DNA of 64,000 nt. It comes from Flavobacteriaceae bacterium F08102. Its GTDB lineage: Bacteria > Bacteroidota > Bacteroidia > Flavobacteriales > Flavobacteriaceae. Location of the stretch: contig JALKAY010000002.1 of NCBI GenBank assembly GCA_023015935.1, positions 310,001-374,000 on the forward strand. The letters are read 5' to 3'. The position numbers and the translations under genes are program-made. The notes beneath the pieces were generated by a model. It saw only the letters and a list, made by a program, of their open reading frames with translations. It did not search any database and was not told where the DNA came from. Shown here in pieces: positions 9,717 through 18,233 of the stretch. Within the stretch, counting starts at the first letter, position 1. Each line of letters opens with the position of its first letter.

Positions 9717-10316
9717 ATGGTTAAACAATTTAAAGATAGCAAGGTTTTAATTTCACATTTAAAAGAAGGAAAAGAGTCGGCTTATGTTTATTTGGTGAAA
9801 ACGTACCATACGCCACTAATTAACTATGCAGTTAGTTTAACCAACGATAGAGATATGGCGAAGGATATTGTACAAGAAGTGTTTTTACTTATTTGGAAAG
9901 ATCGAAAAAAAATGGGGCAAATATTTGCCTTAAAAAGTTACCTCTATAAAAAGACCTATCATCAATTTATCAATATGTATCGTAAAAATAATGCGATTAC
10001 GACCATTGAGCAGGCTTTTTTAAAGGCGCTTAACAACACCGTTGATGATGCTAACAAAGAACTGTTAGAACGAAAAATAGCCGTGGTTAAAGAAAGTATT
10101 ACCAAGTTACCTAAACGTTGTAAAGAAACCTTCTTATTAAGTAAAAAAGAAGGGCTTACGAATATTGAAATTGCGGAGTATTTGAATGTTTCTATAAAAA
10201 CAGTGGAAGGTCATTTAACAAAGGCATATACCTTATTGCGCAAAAATGCAGGAGATCAATTAAAAAGTGTGTTGTTTTTGTTGTTTGGTACACGTGCAAT
10301 TAAGGTGAAAAAGTAA
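9717..10316 (+). CDS. ECF sigma-70 factor, FecI-like (locus A)
   Basis: A 199-residue sigma factor with region 2 (Asp-Arg-Asp-Met-Ala-Lys-Asp-Ile-Val-Gln-Glu-Val-Phe near 55-70) and region 4 (Leu-Pro-Lys-Arg-Cys-Lys-Glu-Thr-Phe; Leu-Asn-Val-Ser-Ile-Lys-Thr-Val-Glu-Gly-His near 150-170). The frame is open back to 9591, but those 42 extra residues are hydrophobic and unlike any sigma factor, so I chose the ATG at 9717, which gives the usual length. That leaves 128 bp between it and the divergent fecR, enough for both promoters. It should direct RNA polymerase to the locus A susC promoter when FecR is signalled. Confidence 0.88.
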   Translation: MVKQFKDSKVLISHLKEGKESAYVYLVKTYHTPLINYAVSLTNDRDMAKDIVQEVFLLIWKDRKKMGQIFALKSYLYKKTYHQFINMYRKNNAITTIEQAFLKALNNTVDDANKELLERKIAVVKESITKLPKRCKETFLLSKKEGLTNIEIAEYLNVSIKTVEGHLTKAYTLLRKNAGDQLKSVLFLLFGTRAIKVKK

Positions 10317-10390
10317 TTTCTTTTGAAATCTGACAGAACTGTTCGTGAAGTATTTAGACGGGGGAGGGGATATTTCAACAATTTATATAG

Positions 10391-10418
10391 AAAAAGGAGT
10401 GATTATAAAAATCACTCC
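10391..10418 (-). terminator. Rho-independent terminator after the locus B TlpA genes
   Basis: An 8-bp stem (GGAGTGAT at 10396-10403 with ATCACTCC at 10411-10418) is followed on the minus strand by TTTTT (10391-10395). It lies 37 bp after the stop of the gene at 10455-11489. The convergent sigma gene ends at 10316. Confidence 0.75.
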
Positions 10419-10454
10419 CTACTAAAAAAAACTAATTCAAATAAAAAGGTGTTT

Positions 10455-11489
10455 TTATATTTTCAGTTCATTAAAAAGGTCAATTAATTTTGGATTAGAT
10501 GGACGAGGTGCGTCTGGGGTAACTATATTTCCTTGAGGATCGATTAATATAAAACGCGGGATACCAAGAATGCGATATTCTTTGATAAATTCCGAATTCC
10601 AAGCGTTATCTGCAATTAATTGTACTCCTTTTAGTTCTTTATCCGCAACCATTTTCTTCCAAGCTTGATAATCTTTTTCTTTATCAATGGAGATACTTAC
10701 AAACTCAATATTTTTACCGTGGTATGTTTTTTCTATTTTCTTTAAAAATGGAATTTCAGCTTTGCAAGGTCCACACCATGTAGCCCAAACGTCAATGTAC
10801 ACGTATTTTCCTTTTAAATCATCTAATGAAGTAGTTCCTCCTGCATAGTTTTCATAATCCGTAAATTTTGGCGATGGTTTACCTTTTCCTAAAACGGTTC
10901 TTAAGTATACTCTTTCATTAAAATTTTTAGTGATACGTTTACGCATTTGTTCTAATGATTTAGCTTTTTGCGAAACAAATGCTGTGTCTAAAATTTGAGA
11001 ATTTTCTAACAATTCATGAAGTTCAGCCATAGCACTATTCAATTTCTGATCAAAGGTCTTTTGATCTAAATCATACAGATCTTCTAGAATTTTGTTGTTT
11101 AGTTTTTCACTCATCAACATTCTACTTTTAAGCATATAGTTGTTTATTTCAGCTCCAGTACCTTTAAAAGTAATAGTTTCATTAAAGTTCTCTGTGTCGA
11201 AAGTTAAATGTAAGTCATATCCATTTTTTAAATAAGAAAAAATGGGATTTGAGTAATCTAATAAATAGTCTCCTGGTTCAACGTTTAATGTGTCTGAAAA
11301 CGACCCGTTTGGGTTGATTCTTATTGTTTTAATTTTTTCATACATTCGTGTTCGAACAACTATTGAGTCTGAACTTTGATTTGTTATTTTGCCCGATAAA
11401 GTCACATAATTTTTAGGTGCTTCTTTTTTACATGCTATAGCTGTCATGGCAATAGCCAATACATAAATTACTTTTTTTATAATTGTCAT
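10455..11489 (-). CDS. TlpA/ResA-like thioredoxin-fold lipoprotein (locus B, short paralogue)
   Basis: A 344-residue lipoprotein with lipobox Ala-Ile-Ala-Cys (Cys20), an N-terminal beta-rich DUF4369-like region (about 28-120), a helical linker, and a C-terminal thioredoxin-like domain with Trp-Cys-Gly-Pro-Cys (Cys239, Cys242) and the cis-Pro loop Gly-Ile-Pro-Arg-Phe. TlpA/ResA proteins reduce or exchange disulfides outside the cytoplasm. Anchored here by a lipid, it probably faces the periplasm or cell surface. Its C-terminal domain is nearly the same as that of the next gene upstream, 5 bp away, but the linker is about 115 residues shorter. The partner protein is unknown. Confidence 0.88.
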   Translation of the reverse strand: MTIIKKVIYVLAIAMTAIACKKEAPKNYVTLSGKITNQSSDSIVVRTRMYEKIKTIRINPNGSFSDTLNVEPGDYLLDYSNPIFSYLKNGYDLHLTFDTENFNETITFKGTGAEINNYMLKSRMLMSEKLNNKILEDLYDLDQKTFDQKLNSAMAELHELLENSQILDTAFVSQKAKSLEQMRKRITKNFNERVYLRTVLGKGKPSPKFTDYENYAGGTTSLDDLKGKYVYIDVWATWCGPCKAEIPFLKKIEKTYHGKNIEFVSISIDKEKDYQAWKKMVADKELKGVQLIADNAWNSEFIKEYRILGIPRFILIDPQGNIVTPDAPRPSNPKLIDLFNELKI

Positions 11490-11494
11490 TTTTA

Positions 11495-12874
11495 CTATAT
11501 TTTCAGTTCATTAAAGAGTTCAATTAATCTAGGATCAGATGGTCTTGGAGCATTTGAATTTACAATGTTTCCCGATGGGTCAATTAGTATAAATTTAGGA
11601 ATGGCATCAATAGAATAATCTTTAGCAAAGTCAGATTGAAAATCATTATCTGCAAATAACTGAATACCTCCAAGTTCTTTTTCTTTAACCATAGCTTTCC
11701 ATTTTTCATAATCTTTTTGTTTATCTAAAGAAATGCTTACAAATGTTATGTTTTTGTCATGGTATTTTTTTTCGATTTCCTTTAAAAATGGAATTTCCTT
11801 TTTACAAGGTCCACACCAAGTTGCCCAAACATCAATATACACGTATTTTCCTTTTAAATCATCTAACGAAGTCGTTCCGCCAGCATAATTTTCATAGTTT
11901 TCGAATGTTGGAGATGGGCTCCCTTTTTGAATTGTTTTTAATTGCTCATAAAATTCCGTTACCTGATTTTCATGTTGTTCGTTTGTAGTAGCATCCATAA
12001 AGAGTTTGTAAAATTCTTCAAGATTTTCTGTCCTTTTTATAAGGGGTATGGTTGTACCTACTAATTTATTTTTTATGGTTTGGTTTTTACCAGTAGAACA
12101 TGCTTTTAAATAAGCAATTTCAAAAGGGATATTTTTAGATTCCATTAGTTTAGTAGCTTGTTGCCTATAATGACTTTGTACGATAAATCGATAAGATGGT
12201 GAAATTTCATAATCTTCTTCATTGTTATAGTCAACCTCAGCAAAGTCATTGAAGAAGTCAAAAGGAACTTTAAAATCAGGGTTGTTAATAAGCTTACTAT
12301 GTTCAGATTCGTAGGCATCCATTATTCGACGAAAAAGGTAGGTAATATCTTTACGTTGTTCAATTTTAAATCTTTCTGAAACTCCTTTTGTAGCATCCAA
12401 CCGCTCAATTAAAGACGTCATGGTAGAAAGTATTTTACTTTTAAATGTGTCTTGTTCTAAACGGTTTAGTTTTTCAAGATCTTTTAATTCTTTAGATATT
12501 TTTATTCTAGCTTGGAAAAAATTGTTTTCTGTTGCACCTTTACCACTAAAAGTAAGCGTATTTTCTAATGCTTTTGAATCTGCATTTAAGGTTAGGTCAA
12601 AACCATTGTCTAAATAGAGATGGATTGCTGAATTTTTGTAATGCAGTTGAAAGTATCCTTTTCCTCCTCTGAGGGTGTCTTTGAAAGTTCCGTCGCTACC
12701 TATTTGTAGTTGATGTCTAAATCGTTTACTACTGTCTGAAAAATTATACACGATTGCTTTGTCCGCGTCATTGTTTAAAAACTTACCTGAGATAAGTGTA
12801 TAATCAGCAGTTTCTTGAGCTTTGCACGAAAAAGCGAGCATCGCCATTCCGACAAAAAAGAGTTGTTTTCTCAT
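11495..12874 (-). CDS. TlpA/ResA-like thioredoxin-fold lipoprotein (locus B, long paralogue)
   Basis: A 459-residue lipoprotein with lipobox Ala-Phe-Ser-Cys (Cys17), a DUF4369-like N-terminal region (about 25-115), a long helical middle (120-315) and a thioredoxin-like domain with Trp-Cys-Gly-Pro-Cys (Cys354, Cys357) and Ala-Ile-Pro-Lys-Phe as the cis-Pro loop. It forms a tandem pair with the gene at 10455-11489 and resembles the locus C protein at 20280-21656 over its whole length. A possible terminator hairpin separates it from the susD gene at 13200, so it may have its own promoter in 12875-13090, or be expressed by read-through. Confidence 0.88.
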   Translation of the reverse strand: MRKQLFFVGMAMLAFSCKAQETADYTLISGKFLNNDADKAIVYNFSDSSKRFRHQLQIGSDGTFKDTLRGGKGYFQLHYKNSAIHLYLDNGFDLTLNADSKALENTLTFSGKGATENNFFQARIKISKELKDLEKLNRLEQDTFKSKILSTMTSLIERLDATKGVSERFKIEQRKDITYLFRRIMDAYESEHSKLINNPDFKVPFDFFNDFAEVDYNNEEDYEISPSYRFIVQSHYRQQATKLMESKNIPFEIAYLKACSTGKNQTIKNKLVGTTIPLIKRTENLEEFYKLFMDATTNEQHENQVTEFYEQLKTIQKGSPSPTFENYENYAGGTTSLDDLKGKYVYIDVWATWCGPCKKEIPFLKEIEKKYHDKNITFVSISLDKQKDYEKWKAMVKEKELGGIQLFADNDFQSDFAKDYSIDAIPKFILIDPSGNIVNSNAPRPSDPRLIELFNELKI

Positions 12875-13199
12875 AAAATTACGTATTGTTACCTTAAGTG
12901 TATATTCACTTTTAGATTTTATTTCCGATGTTTATTGAATCGGGTTGTTAACTTGTTGTTTAAAGGTGTTGGTGTGCTTGAATTGGGTGTCTTCCTGAAA
13001 AAAATGATGATTAATTGGAAGGAATTGTTCTTTTAATCTGCGAAAATTTAGAAGCTCATGATTCTTGTTTTTTAGAAAACTACTATTGTCACCTCTTTCT
13101 AAAATCTTAACAAGTTAAGCGTTAGAAAGAGGTTTCAATAATTCAGAATTCATTTCAACCTAATGTTGGATGTAGCCGGTTGCTAATTCTATCAAAGAA
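12875..13199. other. Intergenic stretch between locus B susD and the TlpA pair, no gene
   Basis: No credible coding frame. It contains the hairpin at 13092-13132 and otherwise AT-rich sequence that could hold a promoter for the TlpA pair. I could not pick a clear TAnnTTTG element. Confidence 0.4.
13092..13132 (-). terminator. Long hairpin after the locus B susD
   Basis: Outer arms CCTCTTTCTAA and TTAGAAAGAGG (11 bp) enclose a second stem CTTAAC-AA-GTTAAG. The structure is strong, but neither strand shows a good T-tract after it, so it may be a factor-dependent terminator or an mRNA-end stabiliser rather than a classic terminator. Confidence 0.5.
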
Positions 13200-14651
13200 T
13201 TAATAATATCCTTCATTTTGTGTTAAATTGTCATTGACAATAATTTCTTGAGGAGGAATAGGGAAGAATGCATCGGTAGATTCCCAATCTGTTTTTAAAG
13301 GCCCCATAACAGCGTCTATTTTTCCTGTACGTTTTAAATCGTACCACCGGTTACCACCTTCGAGCATTAATTCAATACGTCTTTCATGAGCAATGGCATC
13401 GAGTAAGCTCGCTTTGTCATTGGCTGTCGTATTTAATAAACCAGCTCGATTTCTTATTTTATTAAGATCGGCTTGGGCGCCAGGAATATTGTCTTGTTGT
13501 GCTCTCGCTTCAGCTCTTATTAAATACTGTTCCGCTAATCGAAATAGTGTAAATTCTTCATTAGGACCCGTCATTGAGGTGGTACTCCAAGTGGTCTTTT
13601 TGTATTTATAAGGGAAGTAATAATCTACAGAATTATATGTTTTAATCCCTACCCAATCCTTAAGACGTAGATCACCTGTTTCAAAAGCATTTAACAAACC
13701 TTCAGTTAATGGGTACGAACCTGCAAAAGGTAGTCTTCCTGGAGGTTGTGAGCCGGCAAAACCCTCAGTAGACATTACAAAAATTTGACCATAAGCAGTT
13801 TGTTGTTCATCTTCATTATTCAGTTTTAAAATAGTTTCTTTAGAATTGGCTAGAAAAACGTCATTTAAATTAGGTTCAATTTCATACATGGGGTTCGTGA
13901 TTACCGCTGTAGCTTCGATTTCAGCTTTGTCCCATTGCTCCGTATATAGGTAAGCTTTGGCTAACATAGCTTCGGCGGCACTTTTGTTTGCGCGTACGCG
14001 TTCATTACCGGCATGTGAGTAATCCTCTAACATGAGCGATTTAGCTTCTATTAAATCGGCTATTATTTTGGTGTAAACCGTTTCTACAGGTTCTCTTGGC
14101 ATTTCATTTAGCACATGTACATTGGATGTATTGGCATAAGGAACTGGCCCATATATATTTACCAAATGAAAATGTGCAAACGCTCTAAAAAATAGCGCTT
14201 CACCGTGTAATTGATCTCTAACTTCGCTACTTAATTTTGGATTATCTTTTACATTTTCTATAATGAGGTTTGCAGAACTTATTGTTCTATACGGATCATT
14301 CCACAATCCAGTAATCCAAGAATTCTCTGCAAGAATGTTATTTGCCTGTAGGTCTTTTATATCCTGAAAAAAATCATAAGTTTCCACTTCATCACTGGCC
14401 ATACCCAAATATTGTTCTAATTCACCGTTAAAAGTAGATGAATAGCGTTCAATTTCACTGTAAATCCCATTCATCGCAGCGGTAGCAGTTAAATCGGTAG
14501 AAAACAACTTATCTGTAGCTATTTGGTCTCTAGGCGTATCTATTTCGATAAATTCTTCACACCCAACAGATAAAATGCTAACAACAGCTATCAAGGCGAT
14601 AGTTGCTTTTTGTTGTAGTATTTTTGTAAGTTTTATAGTTATATTTTTCAT
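13200..14651 (-). CDS. SusD/RagB-like outer-membrane lipoprotein (locus B)
   Basis: A 483-residue lipoprotein with a longer signal and lipobox Leu-Ser-Val-Gly-Cys (Cys31). SusD signs include Phe-Ile-Glu-Ile-Asp-Thr-Pro after the Cys, Gly-Glu-Ala-Leu-Phe-Phe-Arg-Ala-Phe-Ala-His-Phe near 150, Ala-Lys-Ala-Tyr-Leu-Tyr-Thr-Glu near 230 and the C-terminal Leu-Ile-Arg-Ala-Glu-Ala-Arg and Glu-Arg-Arg-Ile-Glu-Leu-Met-Leu-Glu-Gly. It starts 12 bp after its susC partner, so the two are one transcription unit. The length is normal for the family and the ligand is unknown. Confidence 0.92.
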   Translation of the reverse strand: MKNITIKLTKILQQKATIALIAVVSILSVGCEEFIEIDTPRDQIATDKLFSTDLTATAAMNGIYSEIERYSSTFNGELEQYLGMASDEVETYDFFQDIKDLQANNILAENSWITGLWNDPYRTISSANLIIENVKDNPKLSSEVRDQLHGEALFFRAFAHFHLVNIYGPVPYANTSNVHVLNEMPREPVETVYTKIIADLIEAKSLMLEDYSHAGNERVRANKSAAEAMLAKAYLYTEQWDKAEIEATAVITNPMYEIEPNLNDVFLANSKETILKLNNEDEQQTAYGQIFVMSTEGFAGSQPPGRLPFAGSYPLTEGLLNAFETGDLRLKDWVGIKTYNSVDYYFPYKYKKTTWSTTSMTGPNEEFTLFRLAEQYLIRAEARAQQDNIPGAQADLNKIRNRAGLLNTTANDKASLLDAIAHERRIELMLEGGNRWYDLKRTGKIDAVMGPLKTDWESTDAFFPIPPQEIIVNDNLTQNEGYY

Positions 14652-14663
14652 TTTAAATTTTAT

Positions 14664-17600
14664 TTAAAAAGTTAATTGTAAACCTGTGATAAATGTTCTT
14701 AAGGCGGGTAAACTGAAATCGCCTGTTTCAGGGTCAACACCTTCGTAAGAAGTAAACGTGGCTAAGTTTTGGCCTCTCACATATACATTAAGATCACTTA
14801 AACCAAGAACTTTGATAAGCTCTTTAGGCACATTATAGTTAATTGATACGTTTTGTAATTTCACATACGATTTATCAACAATAATGCTTGATGATTGTGT
14901 GTGATAAAGGGTTTGGGCGTAGTATGGATTCAAAAAATTAATTTGTCCATATTTTGTGTTATCTCCTGGGTTTTTCCAACTATTTTCGTAAGCACTTCTT
15001 GTAACATTAGTACCTCTGCTTGTTGAGTAATTTCCCATGCCCGCTAAAAAATTAGCGTCGTAATTAGGTCCTTTTACTTTTTTAAACGTTAAACCAATAT
15101 TTAAGTCGAAATTTTTATACGAAAATGTATTTTGGAAACCTCCATAAAAATCCGGGCGCAAATCAATAAAATCAAGTTTGTCAAGGTAACTAATTTTACC
15201 ATCTTCATTTAAATCGACAATATCCATTAATCCTGTAGCTGGATCAACTCCAAGTGATTTATAACGTTTTAATCCATATAAAGATTTACCAACCACATAA
15301 CGATCGTTATAGGCACTGTAATCTTCTATATCATCAAATTCTTTTAAAATATTGCGTTCTTTTGAGATGTTAAATGCTGCAGACCAACGAATATCGTTTG
15401 TATTTATAATGTTGGCATTTAATGTGAATTCTAAACCTTTATTCTCTACAAGTGCAGGGAAATTCGATTGTAAAGAATTAAATCCTGTCATTGAGGCAAG
15501 TGGCAACCCAATTAATTGATTGGAAGAATGATTTCTATACCATGCCAATTCCATACGAACTCTGTCGTTAAACACGCCTAATTCTGCTGCTAACTCTAAT
15601 TTTTTATTTTCTTCCCAAGAATAGTCTGGATTAGCTGCTCTTACCGATGAATACGAAGGCCCACCATTATAACCGTAGCCAGTTTCATAGGCATCTAAAT
15701 ATCCATAATTAGGAATGTTATCACTACCGGTAATACCATAACTTCCTTTTAATTTCCCGAAGCTTAAAAAAGGTAAATTATCTTTCACAAAATTCTCTTC
15801 AGAAAATACCCAAGCGGCGCCAACAGCACCAAAATTACCAAACTTGTTATTCGGTCCAAAACGAGAAGATCCGTCTCTTCGGCCCGTTAAGTTTAAAATG
15901 TATTTGTTTTTGTAGTTGTAGTTAAGTCTTCCAAAAATGGCGGTGTATTTATATTCACTGAAATTGGTGTTTACCACTTTAATTTCGGCAGCCTCTAAAT
16001 TTCGTAATAGTAAATCTGAAGTATATCCATATCCTAATATACGCGTTCCATCCGTCGTTGAACTTTGAAAAGTACCTCCTAAAATTACTTGTACGTTGTG
16101 ATCTCCAATTCTTTTAGTATAATTAATTTCTGGTTCTACAAACGTTGTGTTAGCTTGTACATTGTATGAATCGTGTCTTCCTCGAGCTGGGTTTGAATTA
16201 ATTTCAGATGGCGAGAAACTAGATACGGGAGTTAAATGAAATTCACTTACACGTTGGTCAGTATATCCAACATCTATTTTCGTGTTTAATCCAGGGATAA
16301 TGTTCTTGTACCCTATGGTAAAACTACTTAAAAAATGACGCGTTTCAACTTCATTTTCTTCTTCAAGGATTTGTAAAGGATTTGTAACAAAATCATCATA
16401 ATTTATACTTCCATCACTTTTAAATAAATCAGGAGCATTTGGCGCTAGTCTAAAAGCATCTGTGATGATTCCTGTTAGACCATTTGAAATAGCCGGATTT
16501 TGGTCGTTCGTAGTAATCGAATAGCGGATTGAGATGTTTGTATGAAAACCATTATTTTTGGCTTTATGATTTACATTCAACAATCCTGAAGCTGATTTGT
16601 GCGCAGAATCATCATAATTATAAATGCTCGTTTCTTTAGAGAGGTTCGCTGAAAATAAATAATTGGTGTTTTCTGTACCACCAGTACTTGAAAAGGACCC
16701 TCGAGATTGTTCACCTATTCTACTCAATAATTCATTTCTCCAGTTGGTATTTTTAGTTTGATCCCATAGAAATAAGTCAGGATGTCTAAAATAATTATTA
16801 GGATCAACAGGCCATTGCCCAGTATTTATTAAAGCAGTTTTTCTCATTTCTAAATATTCTGGAGTCTCTAAATACTTAACTTTATTTAAGTTTTGAAATT
16901 TTAATTGTCCATATGAGTATTCTACCTTAATGTTACTTTTACCAGATTTTGCTTGTTTAGTGGTGATAAGAATAACTCCATTAGAACCACGAGATCCATA
17001 GATAGCGGTAGCATCGGCATCTTTTAGTACAGATACACTCTCAATATCTGCGGTGTTTAAAAAGGCTAATGGACTTTGTGTGTCAAGTGCAACACCGTTT
17101 ACGCCCTCAGAAAGGACAGGTACACCGTCTACAATGTACAAGGGTAAATTAGCGTCTTGAGTACCGCCTGCACCGGTATTCAAACTGTTAAGACCTCTAA
17201 TTCTTACTCTAATTGTTGAGCCTGGTGTTCCGTCATTTTGTGTGATTTGTAAACCTGCAATTTGCCCTTTTAGACCTGCGATTGGATCTACTACCGGCTG
17301 TCTGTTAATTACAGCTCCTTTTACGCTTCCAATACTACCTGTAGAAAGTTTTCTGGTGGTTGTATAATACCCAGCATTTAGGGTGATTTCTTCTAATTCG
17401 TTGGCAGCTTCATTTAAGGTTACGTTAATTTTATTTTGTGAACCTATTTTAATTTCTTTTTTCTCATAGCCTAAAAAAGAAAAGATTAGTATATCTTCTG
17501 AACTTGCGGTAATCTTATAGTTACCATCAAAATCTGTAGAAGTTCCAATAGTTTTATTTTTAATGATAACATTAACCCCAGGAATAGGATTTCCATCTTG

Positions 17601-18005
17601 ATCGGTTACTTTTCCAGTAACTTGATGTGATTGATTTTTAATTCTTTTTTTAATGTGTATGATATTGTCACCAGAAAGAATTACATCAATATCGTCTGTT
17701 TTTATACTCTGATTTAATAATTTATCTACCCGAATAGTCCCTTTTTTAAGTTGTACTTTAGGGGCATTTTTAAACATTTTTTTAGAGTACATGAATTTGT
17801 AATCAGTTTGTTCTTTGATAATTTCAAAGATTCTATTTACAGTTACTAATTGATCATGGTCTATCGTTACTTTCGCTTGTGAGAATGTATTCTCTGGAGT
17901 GAAACTAAAAAGGGTAGTACATAGTAAAAAGATGAATGTTCGTGTAATCATCATTAATTGCCGTTTTTTAAAATATAAAAAAGGATGAGATAATTTAATT
18001 TTCAT
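14664..18005 (-). CDS. SusC/RagA-like TonB-dependent outer-membrane transporter with STN domain (locus B)
   Basis: A 1113-residue protein with a signal peptide ending near Asn-Thr-Phe-Ser-Gln. It has an STN domain (Val-Asn-Arg-Ile-Phe-Glu-Ile-Ile-Lys-Glu-Gln-Thr-Asp-Tyr, about 55-115), a carboxypeptidase-regulatory-like beta domain (Gly-Lys-Val-Thr-Asp-Gln-Asp-Gly-Asn, about 128-215), a plug (Leu-Lys-Asp-Ala-Asp-Ala-Thr-Ala-Ile-Tyr-Gly-Ser-Arg-Gly) and a barrel ending in a Phe (Leu-Gln-Leu-Thr-Phe). The STN domain is the part that signals to FecR in Fec-like systems, which fits the fecR and sigma genes upstream. It imports a ligand captured with SusD, using TonB energy. Confidence 0.93.
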   Translation of the reverse strand: MKIKLSHPFLYFKKRQLMMITRTFIFLLCTTLFSFTPENTFSQAKVTIDHDQLVTVNRIFEIIKEQTDYKFMYSKKMFKNAPKVQLKKGTIRVDKLLNQSIKTDDIDVILSGDNIIHIKKRIKNQSHQVTGKVTDQDGNPIPGVNVIIKNKTIGTSTDFDGNYKITASSEDILIFSFLGYEKKEIKIGSQNKINVTLNEAANELEEITLNAGYYTTTRKLSTGSIGSVKGAVINRQPVVDPIAGLKGQIAGLQITQNDGTPGSTIRVRIRGLNSLNTGAGGTQDANLPLYIVDGVPVLSEGVNGVALDTQSPLAFLNTADIESVSVLKDADATAIYGSRGSNGVILITTKQAKSGKSNIKVEYSYGQLKFQNLNKVKYLETPEYLEMRKTALINTGQWPVDPNNYFRHPDLFLWDQTKNTNWRNELLSRIGEQSRGSFSSTGGTENTNYLFSANLSKETSIYNYDDSAHKSASGLLNVNHKAKNNGFHTNISIRYSITTNDQNPAISNGLTGIITDAFRLAPNAPDLFKSDGSINYDDFVTNPLQILEEENEVETRHFLSSFTIGYKNIIPGLNTKIDVGYTDQRVSEFHLTPVSSFSPSEINSNPARGRHDSYNVQANTTFVEPEINYTKRIGDHNVQVILGGTFQSSTTDGTRILGYGYTSDLLLRNLEAAEIKVVNTNFSEYKYTAIFGRLNYNYKNKYILNLTGRRDGSSRFGPNNKFGNFGAVGAAWVFSEENFVKDNLPFLSFGKLKGSYGITGSDNIPNYGYLDAYETGYGYNGGPSYSSVRAANPDYSWEENKKLELAAELGVFNDRVRMELAWYRNHSSNQLIGLPLASMTGFNSLQSNFPALVENKGLEFTLNANIINTNDIRWSAAFNISKERNILKEFDDIEDYSAYNDRYVVGKSLYGLKRYKSLGVDPATGLMDIVDLNEDGKISYLDKLDFIDLRPDFYGGFQNTFSYKNFDLNIGLTFKKVKGPNYDANFLAGMGNYSTSRGTNVTRSAYENSWKNPGDNTKYGQINFLNPYYAQTLYHTQSSSIIVDKSYVKLQNVSINYNVPKELIKVLGLSDLNVYVRGQNLATFTSYEGVDPETGDFSLPALRTFITGLQLTF

Positions 18006-18098
18006 AAATTTGTTTTGTGTTAGTTAGACATTAGTTTAATTAATACAGTGTAAGAGGGGCGAAGTTTGTTACACGTCGAAATGTTTTACTTCGTTCCC
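18006..18098 (-). promoter_or_regulatory. Conserved susC upstream element: inverted repeat plus leader (locus B copy)
   Basis: On the minus strand GGGAACGAAGT (right side 18088-18098) pairs with ACTTCGCCCC (18056-18065), with loop sequence containing ACATTTCGACGTG as in locus A. ATTAATTAA and the leader TCTAACTAACACAAA then run up to AAATTTATG. GGGAAC with CGTG about 16 bp later also resembles a generic ECF promoter (GGAAC at -35, CGT at -10). That reading is inference. Confidence 0.5.
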
Positions 18099-18233
18099 TT
18101 TTTTGGCAAAATTTCATTTTAGATCATAGTTTACTTCTTTATTGTATTTAATATTTATTGAATTTGTTGTTTAAAATCCACCTTTAGAAAGGAGTCGTAT
18201 AATTTGACTAATTTCATCCACTTATCGCTCTGC

